Source of the DNA: Dehalobacter sp. 12DCB1
GTDB lineage: Bacteria > Bacillota > Desulfitobacteriia > Desulfitobacteriales > Syntrophobotulaceae
Assembly (NCBI RefSeq): GCF_004343605.1
Contig: NZ_POSF01000015.1
Span: 43,535-107,534, forward strand
Reading direction: 5' to 3'
Length of the DNA stretch: 64,000 bases
Below are positions 43,400-52,580 of this stretch, one piece after another. The translations under genes and the position numbers were made by a program. Numbering within the stretch: position 1 is the first letter of the stretch; each line of letters begins with the position of its first letter. The notes beneath the pieces were generated by a model. That model had not been told where the DNA came from. It ran no database searches and worked only from the letters and a program-made list of their open reading frames with translations.

Positions 43400-43465
43400 A
43401 CCATATTCTAAAACCTCTAGCCTTCAAAGCTCCGACTAATCGAGACACATTTTGGCAAGTAAAAC
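43400..43465 (-). pseudogene. Possible TIR-domain gene remnant
   Basis: The minus strand reads NVSRLVGALKARGFRIWYAP, a good match to helix A and strand B of TIR domains (FVxxLxxxLxxRGxxVWYDxw). The preceding GSFTC and following INLYWIT end at a stop, and the next open frame downstream is shifted. No FISYS box is visible upstream; the repeat copy begins there. The match is short and judged by eye. Confidence 0.35.
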
Positions 43466-43485
43466 TACCCGAACAGCCTTATGAT

Positions 43486-43594
43486 CAGTCTGGGTGCCAC
43501 AGTTCCGCGACAAGCGGAGCATGGAGTGCGCAGCGCGGCTTTTTGCGCCACGGAGGGCGCAATAGCCGAAAGCGGTATTGTGGCACCCAGACTG
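43486..43594 (-). repeat. Dispersed hairpin element, copy 4
   Basis: CAGTCTGGGTGCCACA (43486-43501) and TGTGGCACCCAGACTG (43579-43594) form a perfect 16-bp stem. The core reads (complement) ATACCGCTTTCGGCTATTG, CGCCCTCCGTGGCGCAAAAA, GCCGCGCTGCGCACTCCATG and CTCCGCTTGTCGCGGAAC. Its left flank CTTATGAT is shared with the copy at 47662-47707. Confidence 0.88.
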
Positions 43595-43691
43595 GCCACA
43601 TACAAAGGTTTTTCGTTTTCGAAAAGACCACAACATAAGAATGCAGAAAGGCCTCATTAAGATATCACACAATAACACACAAGAAATGCCA

Positions 43692-46244
43692 TTAAATAAT
43701 CTTCGTCGCCTTAACACGGCTAATAAGATCATACAAGTAGTCCATCGCCTGACGCGGCGCAAGATTGTCCAGATCGAGTTCTTCAAGCTCCTTGAATATC
43801 GGATGCGTGATCTGGTTATCGAACAGTGACGGCTGCAGCATATTGGCATCAACAGCTTTTACTATCTTGCGCTGGGTCGGGGAATTTTCGAGTTCACCGA
43901 GAATGATGGCCGCCCTTTTTAAGAGATGAGGCGGAAGGCCGGCAATCTTCGCCACATGAAGGCCATAACTCCGGTCAGCTTTGCCGGGAAGTATTTTATG
44001 CAGGAAAATAACGTCGTCCCCTTGTTCCCTAACAGCTACATGCAGATTAAAAACTTCAGGATAACGTTCTTCCAATTCGGTTAGCTCGTGGTAATGCGTC
44101 GCAAATAACGTTTTGGCTTTAATGTCAGGGTTTTCAACCAGGTACTCGGCAATGGCCCAGGCTAGACTGAGACCGTCAAACGTGGCTGTTCCCCTGCCGA
44201 CTTCGTCCAGAATGATCAGACTGTCCGCCGTGGCATTTTTGAGGATATGGGCAACTTCGTTCATTTCGACCATAAATGTGCTTTGCCCTGCCGCCAGATT
44301 ATCGGCGGCTCCTACCCGGGTAAAAATACAGTCGGCAATCGAAATGGCGGCCTTCTGGGCAGGCACGAAGCTACCGATCTGGGCCATTAAAACGATCAGG
44401 GCTACCTGGCGCATATAGGTCGATTTCCCGGCCATATTGGGGCCGGTAATCAGAGCAAGGTGCTTATTACGGGTAAGATAAGTATCATTCGGAACAAACG
44501 TATCACAGATTCTTTCCACAACCGGATGCCGTCCCTCAACAATATGAATGATCCCATCGGAGCGTATTTCCGGTTTGACATAGTTGTTCTGAATGGCTGT
44601 TCCGGCCAACGAGACAAAAACATCGATTTCAGCCAGCGACTGGGCAGCGTTAATGATCAGCAGCGAACAAGCCAGAACCTTGTCCCGAAGTATAGAAAAC
44701 AGCTGATATTCGAGATCACTGAGTTTGTCCTGCGCAGTCAGAACGCGCTGCTCGTATTCCTTTAATTCCGGGGTGATGAATCGCTCGGCATTAACCAGCG
44801 TCTGTTTTCGCTGATAATCATCCGGAATCAAATGAGCATTCGCATTGGTAATTTCGATAAAGTACCCAAAGTTCTTATTGAAGCCGATCTTCAACGAACG
44901 GATTTTGGTACGTTCTCTTTCCTGGTTTTCGAGGCGGGCAATCCATTCTTTGCCGCCGGAAGATATCGCCCTTAAACTGTCAATTTCTGCTGAATAGCCG
45001 TTCTGAATAATATTCCCGTCCTTCGGAGAGTATGGTGCTTCAGGATTTATGGCCGCAAGCAGTTCCTGTGCAAGGTCATCAAGTCCTGCCAAGGACGGCA
45101 GGTATTTAGCCAATTTTTGAGAACCGTTGTCAGTGATGCAATCCCTGACCTTAGGCAGGCAGGATAACGTGCTGCCCAACGCCAGCAGATCCCGGGGACT
45201 TGCTTTGCCTAGGGACAGTTTTCCAAGCAGTCTTTCCAGGTCATACACTGTTGTCAAAGCTTTTTGTATATCTTGGCGTAAAAAAGTATTCAGCGTTAAC
45301 TCTTCGACGGAAGCCAGTCGTTCATTAATGCTTTCAGGATCGCGTAAGGGTTGCTGCACCCAGTTTCTGAGCAGTCTGGCTCCAAAGGCCGTTTTGGTTA
45401 AATTCAAGGTAGAAAATAAAGTCCCTTTCTCATCGCTGGTTCGCAGTGATTCGACAAGTTCAAGATTCCTTCTGGTCCATTTATCGAGAACCATTGTCGT
45501 GCTGCTTTGGCTCACCGAAATGCGCAGAATATGTTCCTGTCCCGAGTTAGGAATATTTTGACTGATATACTGCCAGAGTCCGGCGGCAGCTTTGCAGGCA
45601 ACCGGCATTTGCTGCAAAAGCTCTGCCTGCTTCTTAAATCTTTCACTAAGTTCAGCCGTCCTCTGGAACAAATTTTTTTCGATCGCTGTCAGATAATAAT
45701 CCGTAAATAGTTTGGGCAGCATCGCAATGTCCTTGGACAGGATAAGTTCGGAAGGTGCAATACGGTTTAATTCCGCCTGCAGTATCTGAATGGAAGGCGT
45801 CTCCATGATCCGAAAATCACCGGTTGTGATGTCGAGATAAGCGAGCGCCCACGTTTTCTCCTTATATACACACGCCAGAAAGTTATTCTTTGTTTCCGAG
45901 CTGATACTGTCCAGCGTACCCGGCGTCACAATCCGGACAATGTCTCTTTTGACAATTCCTTTACTGGCTTGAGGATCTTCCATTTGTTCACAAATGGCAA
46001 CTTTAAATCCGGCAGTGACCAATTTCAGAAGATAACCATCCACGGCATGATGCGGAACTCCGCACATGGGTATTTTCTGGCCCTTGCCTGCGTCTCGCGC
46101 CGTTAGCACGATTTCCAGAACCGGAGCAGCGGTCTCGGCATCCTGGCCAAACATTTCATAAAAATCGCCAAGCCTGAAAAACAGGATTGTATCCGGTACC
46201 CTGTTCTTTATCTCTTGATATTGCTGCAGCATGGGTGTATTCAT
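43692..46244 (-). CDS. mutS: DNA mismatch recognition protein MutS
   Basis: The 850-residue protein is of normal length. The mismatch-binding N-terminus has LFFRLGDFYEMFGQDAE (the Phe-x-Glu wedge). A connector, levers and clamp follow (KIGFNKNFGYFIEITNAN). The C-terminal ATPase has Walker A ITGPNMAGKSTYMRQVALIV, STFMVEMNEVAHIL, the DEVGRGT Walker B box and ATHYHELTELE. It starts within the last codons of miaB (4-base overlap) and is followed by repeat-rich, decayed DNA rather than by mutL. Confidence 0.97.
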   Translation of the reverse strand: MNTPMLQQYQEIKNRVPDTILFFRLGDFYEMFGQDAETAAPVLEIVLTARDAGKGQKIPMCGVPHHAVDGYLLKLVTAGFKVAICEQMEDPQASKGIVKRDIVRIVTPGTLDSISSETKNNFLACVYKEKTWALAYLDITTGDFRIMETPSIQILQAELNRIAPSELILSKDIAMLPKLFTDYYLTAIEKNLFQRTAELSERFKKQAELLQQMPVACKAAAGLWQYISQNIPNSGQEHILRISVSQSSTTMVLDKWTRRNLELVESLRTSDEKGTLFSTLNLTKTAFGARLLRNWVQQPLRDPESINERLASVEELTLNTFLRQDIQKALTTVYDLERLLGKLSLGKASPRDLLALGSTLSCLPKVRDCITDNGSQKLAKYLPSLAGLDDLAQELLAAINPEAPYSPKDGNIIQNGYSAEIDSLRAISSGGKEWIARLENQERERTKIRSLKIGFNKNFGYFIEITNANAHLIPDDYQRKQTLVNAERFITPELKEYEQRVLTAQDKLSDLEYQLFSILRDKVLACSLLIINAAQSLAEIDVFVSLAGTAIQNNYVKPEIRSDGIIHIVEGRHPVVERICDTFVPNDTYLTRNKHLALITGPNMAGKSTYMRQVALIVLMAQIGSFVPAQKAAISIADCIFTRVGAADNLAAGQSTFMVEMNEVAHILKNATADSLIILDEVGRGTATFDGLSLAWAIAEYLVENPDIKAKTLFATHYHELTELEERYPEVFNLHVAVREQGDDVIFLHKILPGKADRSYGLHVAKIAGLPPHLLKRAAIILGELENSPTQRKIVKAVDANMLQPSLFDNQITHPIFKELEELDLDNLAPRQAMDYLYDLISRVKATKII

Positions 46245-47575
46245 GGCTCACTTAGCTCCCCAAAAAGCGTCCAGGAATTTGCAGATCTGATTATAACCGA
46301 AACGAGCGAACCAACCAAGTCCTCCCTGCCTTCAAATACAACGATCTCATTTCCTCTGGTACGGCCTGTTAAATATTTAGGATCCGACTTACTGGGTCCT
46401 TCCACTAGAATTCCATAGCGGTTGCCAATCATTTTCTGGCGCCAGTTCAGACTCTGAGAATTTTGAAGCGACATCAGTCTCTGCAGACGGTTTTTCTTGA
46501 TATCGAGCGGAACCTGATCCGGAAGCAACGCCCCCGCCGTCCCGGATCGTTTGGAAAACATAAAGGTAAAAGCCTGGTTGAAAGGCATTGTATTGACAAG
46601 ATCAAGCGTCAGTTCGAAATCTTCTTCCGTTTCTCCGGGAAACCCAACAATAATATCGGTTGTCAATCGGGCCTCGGGTACAATTTCCAGAATACGCGCA
46701 ATTCTTTCCAGGTAATATTCCCTGGTATACCCTCTGTTCATTGCCGTCAGCACTTGATTGCTTCCGGCTTGGAACGGCAGATGGAAGTGCTCACAGATAT
46801 GCTCACCGCGGGCTACCGTCTCAATCAACTTATCACTGAAATCTTTCGGATGAGAGGTCATAAACCGGATTCGGTAAAGCCCTTCAATTTGATCAATTTC
46901 AGTCAGTAAATCGGAAAAATCATACGCAAAACCGTCTTTTTTCCCGTAGGAATTGACATTCTGACCGAGCAAGGTCACATCACGGCAGCCATTCTCGACA
47001 AGTGCCCTGATTTCGTCCAGAATGACGTCCATCGGCCGGCTGCGTTCTCTTCCCCTGACATAAGGAACAATGCAATAGGCACAATAATTGTCACAGCCAT
47101 ACATAATGTTGACATTGGTCCGAAGCTTTCCTTTTTCAGCCAAAGGAACAACCTCAGTAGTTTCACAGGCCGCCTCGGAAACAAGCGAGGCTCTTCCGCC
47201 CCGATCCGCTGTTTTCAGCAAACCTTCAAATTGATGATGATCAAAGGTCCCTGTCCAGATATCGACATGAGGGGCTCTTTTTTGGAGTTTTTCCAGCAGG
47301 CCGGGCTGTTGAATCATGCATCCGGCAACCGCAATCTTGAGCTGCGGTTTTTTTTCTTTCAGTTTTTTCAATTGACCGATTTTGCCAATAATTTTATTTT
47401 CGGCGCTTTCTCTGACACAGCAGGTATTAATGATAACCAAATCGGCCTGTTCAGGGTTCTTTGTACGCTCGTACCCGTTTTTTTCCGAAATGGCCGTCAA
47501 GGTCTCGGCATCCCGCTCGGACATTTGACAGCCATACGAAATCGTACACACTTTCTTATTCATTTTGTTCGACAT
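46241..47575 (-). CDS. miaB: tRNA-2-methylthio-N6-dimethylallyladenosine synthase MiaB
   Basis: Radical-SAM methylthiotransferase acting on i6A37 of tRNA. The 444-residue protein has the N-terminal UPF0004 domain with three cluster Cys (YGCQMSERD, INTCCVRE, VAGCM), the radical SAM motif CDNYCAYCIVPYVRG, GRERSRP, and a C-terminal TRAM domain (RYGILVEG ... GRTRGNEIVVF). ATG 47575 is preferred, with AGAGGA upstream; a TTG 12 bases earlier is possible. It is coupled to mutS. With miaA in the same region it provides the whole ms2i6A37 pathway. Confidence 0.96.
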   Translation of the reverse strand: MSNKMNKKVCTISYGCQMSERDAETLTAISEKNGYERTKNPEQADLVIINTCCVRESAENKIIGKIGQLKKLKEKKPQLKIAVAGCMIQQPGLLEKLQKRAPHVDIWTGTFDHHQFEGLLKTADRGGRASLVSEAACETTEVVPLAEKGKLRTNVNIMYGCDNYCAYCIVPYVRGRERSRPMDVILDEIRALVENGCRDVTLLGQNVNSYGKKDGFAYDFSDLLTEIDQIEGLYRIRFMTSHPKDFSDKLIETVARGEHICEHFHLPFQAGSNQVLTAMNRGYTREYYLERIARILEIVPEARLTTDIIVGFPGETEEDFELTLDLVNTMPFNQAFTFMFSKRSGTAGALLPDQVPLDIKKNRLQRLMSLQNSQSLNWRQKMIGNRYGILVEGPSKSDPKYLTGRTRGNEIVVFEGREDLVGSLVSVIIRSANSWTLFGELSEP

Positions 47576-47661
47576 GTATTCAATCAATCCTCTGCTTGAA
47601 AGCTATAATATTTATGCAGATAAAAACTGTTGCTATGAAGACTTACTTAAAAACTTATGAT

Positions 47662-47707
47662 CAGTCTGAAGGCCACAGTTCCGCTGTGTATTGTGGCCTT
47701 CAGACCT
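47662..47707 (-). repeat. Dispersed hairpin element, copy 5 (core deleted)
   Basis: CAGTCTGAAGGCCACA and TGTGGCCTTCAGAC form a 14-bp perfect stem. Only the CAGTTCCGCT and TATTGTGG edges of the element remain between them, so the whole central core is gone (46 bp in all). The left flank CTTATGAT equals that of copy 4. Confidence 0.8.
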
Positions 47708-47717
47708 ACCCGGTTTA

Positions 47718-48575
47718 TTACATTTTCGAAACGGACTGGTAGTAAAGTGCCAGCGTTCCCGGTCCGACATGACTGCCTACAACACAACCAATATCACTAA
47801 TAATCACGTCTTTGACAGGCAGTGCATTTTTAATTTCTTCAGCCAGGGCTTCGGCTTCTTCCATACACGCCGAATGAGAAATCCCGATTACTTGCTTTTC
47901 TGCTTCGACGATTTCATTTTTCATGATTTCGATGAGCTTGCGGATCGCAGCTTTTCTGGATCTGACTTTGTTGAATACATCAATTTTCCCTTCCACATTC
48001 ATGTGCAAAATTGGTTTAACATCCAGAAGTCCGGCAACAAATCCGGCTGTTTTGCTTAATCTTCCGCCTTTGACAAGGTATTCCAGCGTATCAATGGTAA
48101 AAATGTACCGCATTTTATTTCTAATCTCCATGATTTGGGGTTCAATCTCCTGCCAGATATCGGTATGCAACAGTATTTCTGACGTAAGTATGGCCTGCAG
48201 CCCGAATCCCAAAGATGCACCAAGACTGTCGATGATATGTATTTTTTCCGGAGCGCTGCACATTTCCCGCACCATCACTGCCGTTTGACAAGTTGAACTT
48301 AAGCCGGAAGACAGGTGTATGGCAATGACTTCTTTACCTTCAGCTAATACTTTTTCGTAGGCATCTTTTAAGAGATTCAAATTAGGCTGCGAAGTCTTCG
48401 GGAGTTCTTTATAGTTTTTGAAGTCAGCATAGAATTTGTCCGGAAAAATATCGATTCCTTCTGCATAGGTAACCCCATCAATATTTACCGGCATTGGGAC
48501 AACAACAATCCCAATTTTTTCAGCTAAATCTCTTGGGATATCTGAAGCGCTGTCTACTACGATCTGAAATGGCAT
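47718..48575 (-). CDS. DegV family fatty-acid-binding protein, second copy
   Basis: The 285-residue protein has the DegV landmarks: FQIVVDSASDIPRDLAEKIG, TSQPNLNLLKDAYEKVL, IHLSSGLSSTCQTA, LEYLVKGGRLSKTAGFVAGLLDVKPIL and GCVVGSHVGPGTLALYY. It likely delivers a fatty acid to FakA, with different chain preference from the copy at 24104 (inference: Firmicutes usually carry several). ATG 48575 is chosen because GGAGTGAT lies 5 bases before it (MPFQIVVDS); the longer frame has no site. Confidence 0.92.
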   Translation of the reverse strand: MPFQIVVDSASDIPRDLAEKIGIVVVPMPVNIDGVTYAEGIDIFPDKFYADFKNYKELPKTSQPNLNLLKDAYEKVLAEGKEVIAIHLSSGLSSTCQTAVMVREMCSAPEKIHIIDSLGASLGFGLQAILTSEILLHTDIWQEIEPQIMEIRNKMRYIFTIDTLEYLVKGGRLSKTAGFVAGLLDVKPILHMNVEGKIDVFNKVRSRKAAIRKLIEIMKNEIVEAEKQVIGISHSACMEEAEALAEEIKNALPVKDVIISDIGCVVGSHVGPGTLALYYQSVSKM

Positions 48576-48668
48576 GCTATCACTCCATCCAAAAAATGAT
48601 ACTATAAATAATCCTACCAATTACATCCTGTTTGTCAAGTTTTTTGGGAAACTTAGGTTACACTTAGA

Positions 48669-48705
48669 TCTATCGGAAAGATGTACTGTACATCTTTCCG
48701 ATAGA
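48669..48705. repeat. Perfect 18-bp palindrome upstream of degV
   Basis: TCTATCGGAAAGATGTAC, one central T, and GTACATCTTTCCGATAGA form a perfect 37-base palindrome about 95 bases before the degV start. It does not end in a T-tract on either strand, so it is not a typical terminator. It could be an operator or an RNA hairpin in the degV leader. Confidence 0.6.
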
Positions 48706-48724
48706 CTTAGACAGTTTAAAAAAA

Positions 48725-48748
48725 AATAGCGCTTGTCCAAGCGCTATT
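48725..48748 (-). terminator. Intrinsic terminator after the M23/G5 peptidase gene
   Basis: On the minus strand AATAGCGCTTG and CAAGCGCTATT enclose a 2-base loop, followed by a run of nine T. Confidence 0.85.
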
Positions 48749-48760
48749 CCATTCCTGTTT

Positions 48761-50296
48761 TTAGAGATAGTTCAAAGGATTTACAGTACTGCCGTTAATG
48801 ATTACTTCAAAATGCAGGTGTGATCCTGTCGAATTACCGGTTGAGCCTACATTGCCAATATGTTGGCCCTTGGAAACAGTTTCTCCGACACCCACAAGTA
48901 GTTTGGAAGAATGACCATACCGTGTGGAAACACCATTACCATGGTCGATAACGATACAGTATCCATACCCGCCATCCCAGCGGGCTTCAACCACTGTACC
49001 GGAAGCAGCTGCATAATAGGGCTGGCCGGTAACTCCATCAATGTCGATTCCAGTATGGAAGCTTCCATGACGAGAACCATAATAGGAGGTAATGCCTCCA
49101 CTGATGGGCCAGCTTAAACCGGAAATACTGCCGGATCCGCGGGATGTCCCCACATAGACAATTGAGCGGCCAGGTCCTTTGGCAACAATCTGATTTACAG
49201 GTTTACTGAGGACTTCTTCCTTAATAACCTGTTTTTCGATCATTTTACCATTTTCCTCAACATACGAATATGTAACGGCCTTTTCACCATCTTTACCCGC
49301 CTGCTTAATGATACTCTTGCCATAGCTGAGACTTCTGTCCGTCTTGGAAACCACATCAAACGGAACAACCTCACTGACTACTTTCGTACCTTCACTTCGT
49401 ACTGTAAGGTAAGGCTTTGTTTGAACAAGCTTGATTTTCTGTCCTGGCTGAATGATTGAGTCTTCAGTAAATCCCGGGTTAGCAGCAATTACTTCATCCG
49501 TCAGCATATTGTTCTTACGGGCAATCAGCCATAAAGAATCATCTTCTTGAATGGTATAAATGGTTTCTGCTACATCGCCTTTAACCAAGATTTCCAAAGC
49601 AGCATCAATTGTCTTGACTTCACCCGGGTGAACCTTTGATGCAATTTTGGAGACCGGTTCAACAATTTTGACTGAAGAAACAGTATTATTTTTCGAAGGC
49701 TTCGTCTGATAATCCTCATACTTTTTCAACAAAGTATTGATGTCTTGTTCACTGGCTAAAACAACCACGACTTTGCCATTCACCTGTAACCCATAGCCAT
49801 TGACATACGGCTTAATGGCACTTGCCAAAACATCTTTAGACACCGGCCCGGTATAATCTTCATTCTTTAATCTTAGACTTTTATATTCTATGGTATCGCT
49901 GGTCTGAGCAACGGTTCCAGCTGTACTCCCCTGCTGGGTAAGAACCTCTTGAACCAGTTGTTTAGCCTCAGATTTACTTGCTGCATAACCAATGTTTTTG
50001 CCGTTTACAACAATACCTACTGCCGGAGTTGTCGAGCTAAAATAAAAACAACTACTGAAAATCACTGCCAAAGCCAGCACGGTGATCCCGATCGTTTTTG
50101 GAGATTTCCAGGAAATATTTTTAATCTTTGCTGCTGTCTTCGAAAAAATTTCTTTATATTCGATTTTATTTGCTAAGTTTACGACGCCAAATTTTATTCT
50201 TTTCGCTTGCTTAGCCAAAGCCTCTGCAGTATTCGCTTTTTTTAATTTTTGTCTGACTTTGTCCAGATAATTTTTATTTATCTTTCTACTAATCAT
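48761..50296 (-). CDS. Membrane-anchored LysM-G5-M23 peptidoglycan hydrolase
   Basis: The 511-residue protein has a basic cytoplasmic N-terminus (about residues 1-66) and a membrane helix (TIGITVLALAVIFSSCFYF). An extracellular region follows with a LysM domain at about 244-290 (YTIQEDDSLWLIARKNNM ... IIQPGQKIKLV), a G5 domain at about 293-370 (EVVPFDVVSKTDRSLSYGKS), and an M23 domain at about 400-505 (HTGIDIDG; GSHLHFEV) with intact zinc ligands. It is a cell-wall endopeptidase of the kind involved in growth or spore-envelope remodelling. It is followed by a strong terminator. Confidence 0.92.
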   Translation of the reverse strand: MISRKINKNYLDKVRQKLKKANTAEALAKQAKRIKFGVVNLANKIEYKEIFSKTAAKIKNISWKSPKTIGITVLALAVIFSSCFYFSSTTPAVGIVVNGKNIGYAASKSEAKQLVQEVLTQQGSTAGTVAQTSDTIEYKSLRLKNEDYTGPVSKDVLASAIKPYVNGYGLQVNGKVVVVLASEQDINTLLKKYEDYQTKPSKNNTVSSVKIVEPVSKIASKVHPGEVKTIDAALEILVKGDVAETIYTIQEDDSLWLIARKNNMLTDEVIAANPGFTEDSIIQPGQKIKLVQTKPYLTVRSEGTKVVSEVVPFDVVSKTDRSLSYGKSIIKQAGKDGEKAVTYSYVEENGKMIEKQVIKEEVLSKPVNQIVAKGPGRSIVYVGTSRGSGSISGLSWPISGGITSYYGSRHGSFHTGIDIDGVTGQPYYAAASGTVVEARWDGGYGYCIVIDHGNGVSTRYGHSSKLLVGVGETVSKGQHIGNVGSTGNSTGSHLHFEVIINGSTVNPLNYL

Positions 50297-50421
50297 TCTC
50301 GCCCCCCTTGGCTTGTCATTCGTACTCTGCTATATGATACCATTAATTAAGCCTTAAGAAAATACAGAAATTTTCCAATTCGTTGACCTACGCATTCATT
50401 CCTTGAAAATTTCCTTATTTT

Positions 50422-51507
50422 CTAGGCAAAATTTCTTTTAATTTTATTGATAAAGGATAGGATTCCGGTGGACCGTTCATGGGTTACTCTTTTCCCAAGA
50501 AGGGTTTTGGCAATGCTGAGGACCTGACCTGCATATTCAGAATTAGGCTGAGATAAAAATAAGGGGTTTTGACTCTTTAAGGATTTTGTGACTTTTTTAT
50601 CATCGTAAATCCAGCCAATCAGTTCCGGCTGCAGCTTGAGATACTTGGACGAAGCTTTCTTAAATGTTTCACAGCATTTTATCGCTTCGGCTTCATCTTC
50701 ACAGCGATTAATCACCAGATAAGGACGGATATTCGAATTGCGGTACGCCAGCGCTTTGGTCAGTCCATATGTATCCATCATCGCGTGCGGTTCTGTGGTT
50801 GTAATCAGCACTAGGTCATCCGCCGCCTCCAAAAATTTAAGTACGACTTCCGAAATACCTGCTCCGGTGTCGATCAGAAAGATATCACATTCACCTTCCA
50901 AATCTGCAAATCCAGATATGATGCGGTTAAACTGAATAGGGCTTAGATTTGTTAAGGACGAAATGCCGCTTGAACCCGGCAGAAGCTTAATTCCTCCTGG
51001 GCCGGGAGTCAGAGTGTCCTTTAAGGTACACTCACCTTTCAGGACATGAGTAAGGTTCAGCGGATTGTTCAATTTCAGCAGTAATTCGACATTGGCCATC
51101 CCAATATCGGCATCAAGGATAATGACTTTTTTACCAAGTTGGCTTAAAGCCATACTCAAATTGATGGTGAGTGAAGTTTTGCCAACTCCGCCCTTACCAC
51201 TGCCGATTGCAATAACTCTGGACTTTTTTTGCTGTCTCTGGATAGTTGGAATCGTAACGCACCAGCTCTGCTGAGCTGGCTGCCGGGAAATCACTTCGGA
51301 TGCAAGGACGATTCTCGGATCGGGAACCAGCCAGCGTATCACGGTACCAATCGGGATTAGCAGCAGATAACCTTTATGCAATGTGATTGCCAATTCCAAG
51401 CGGTCAGGGAATACATTTTTTATTTCTGCGGTATAGATATCGTGATACAATTCGGAGTTTGTCGTAAAATTAAGTTTTTGACCTGCAAAGAATTGTGGCT
51501 GATTCAT
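50422..51507 (-). CDS. flhG: FlhG/MinD-like ATPase with N-terminal YcgR-like domain
   Basis: The 361-residue protein has a deviant Walker A (IGSGKGGVGKTS, residues about 101-112), VIILDADIGMANVELLL, DIFLIDTGAGIS and TTTEPHAMMDTYGL, all typical of FlhG/YlxH, which sets flagellar number and place. The first 75 residues (FFAGQKLNFTTNSELYHDIY ... IPIGTVIRWLVPD) look like the N-terminal beta-barrel of YcgR/PilZ flagellar brake proteins, which FlhG normally lacks. ATG 51507 is preferred because GGGAGG sits 7 bases upstream. It is not beside flhF or flhA, so a role in motility or another polar process is inferred from the domains only. Confidence 0.8.
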   Translation of the reverse strand: MNQPQFFAGQKLNFTTNSELYHDIYTAEIKNVFPDRLELAITLHKGYLLLIPIGTVIRWLVPDPRIVLASEVISRQPAQQSWCVTIPTIQRQQKKSRVIAIGSGKGGVGKTSLTINLSMALSQLGKKVIILDADIGMANVELLLKLNNPLNLTHVLKGECTLKDTLTPGPGGIKLLPGSSGISSLTNLSPIQFNRIISGFADLEGECDIFLIDTGAGISEVVLKFLEAADDLVLITTTEPHAMMDTYGLTKALAYRNSNIRPYLVINRCEDEAEAIKCCETFKKASSKYLKLQPELIGWIYDDKKVTKSLKSQNPLFLSQPNSEYAGQVLSIAKTLLGKRVTHERSTGILSFINKIKRNFA

Positions 51508-51719
51508 TAATTTCCTCCCGAATTCTGAACTTGCTATATATTTTTCTACAACGAAGGACAAGTTCCCTTCTGCGCTTATAAAAAAATGACTGTGATGGGC
51601 AATCATTTTTATATTACTGTTTTTAAAATTTTTCTGATAGGATATGTAATGAGTAAGATTAACCAGATCATACGGGAGGATCATCCATGAGTACATATGG
51701 CATAATATGAGAACAATAC

Positions 51720-52481
51720 TCAAGGGGAAGTAATCATGACTTTTACACCATATTGTTCAATTTTTTTAATTTGCTCCGGGGAAGCTCCGGCATCGGTGAT
51801 AAATTTATTTACTTTTTCCCATTTGGCAAACGTATGGTAGAGAATATGACCAAGTTTCGCGCTGTGAGCAACAAGAATAATTTCTCTGGCCGAAGTGATC
51901 ATGGCCTGTTTAACTTCGGATTCAATCATGCTTGATGTTGAAAGGCCTTTTTCCGTGCTGATGCCGGTTGCCGATAGAAAAAGTTTGTCCGCGTAGAAAC
52001 CATCCAGGTTCTCCCTGGTCATCGGACCCAGCAGCGAGTAGGTCGTGCTTTGCACTTCCCCGCCTGTTAAGACGGTCGTGATATCTTCACGCATACCGAG
52101 AATTTCGGCAACGGCAAGGGAATTCGTTACAACCGTGCATTTTATATCAAGGGCAAGCGCAATCGCAAGCGTCGTTGTTCCGGAATCCAGAATCACGGAT
52201 TCTCCTTCATTAATCAGATCAGCGGCTGCACGGCCAATGTTAAGCTTTTCACTTTGGGCTTCGCCGAGCCGAGTAGCAAAAACGGTATTCTTAATTTGAG
52301 GGTTTTGAGGATAAATGGCTTTGCCGTGTTCCCGCTGAATCAAGCCCATCAAAGCGAGTTGTTTAAGATCACGGCGTATGGTCATTTCGGAAACGTTAAA
52401 CTCAACAGCCAGTTCCGCTACCGTTAAATGTCCGTGTTTTTGGAGCAAATATCTGATTTTTTCCTGTCTGCCTGCTGTCAA
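51720..52481 (-). CDS. DeoR-family transcriptional regulator
   Basis: The 253-residue protein has an N-terminal DeoR helix-turn-helix (RQEKIRYLLQKHGHLTVAELA, FNVSEMTIRRDLKQL) and a C-terminal sugar-phosphate sensor domain (ADLINEGESVILDSGTTTLAIA, VVTNSLAVAEIL, LTGGEV, DKLFLSATGIS). Members repress sugar-use genes and respond to phosphosugars. It follows pyk by about 100 bases on the same strand, so a link with glycolytic intermediates is plausible. No sugar transporter lies nearby, so its target is unknown. Confidence 0.9.
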   Translation of the reverse strand: MTAGRQEKIRYLLQKHGHLTVAELAVEFNVSEMTIRRDLKQLALMGLIQREHGKAIYPQNPQIKNTVFATRLGEAQSEKLNIGRAAADLINEGESVILDSGTTTLAIALALDIKCTVVTNSLAVAEILGMREDITTVLTGGEVQSTTYSLLGPMTRENLDGFYADKLFLSATGISTEKGLSTSSMIESEVKQAMITSAREIILVAHSAKLGHILYHTFAKWEKVNKFITDAGASPEQIKKIEQYGVKVMITSP

Positions 52482-52580
52482 CTACCCACCTCCAGCTTTA
52501 CATATGGATTTTATGCTATTGCCACGTTAACGTTAATTTAAGTTTAACAGATACTAGATCTGTCAGGTCAATTCTTTTCT

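Noticed and set aside
43436..43852. Minus-strand frame across the 3' end of mutS and repeat copy 4
   Set aside because: Formed from mutS out-of-frame sequence plus the repeat; no coding character.
51684..51707. Seven-codon plus-strand frame (MSTYGII) behind GGGAGG
   Set aside because: Antisense to the gap between the FlhG-like and DeoR genes; too short to support, probably chance.
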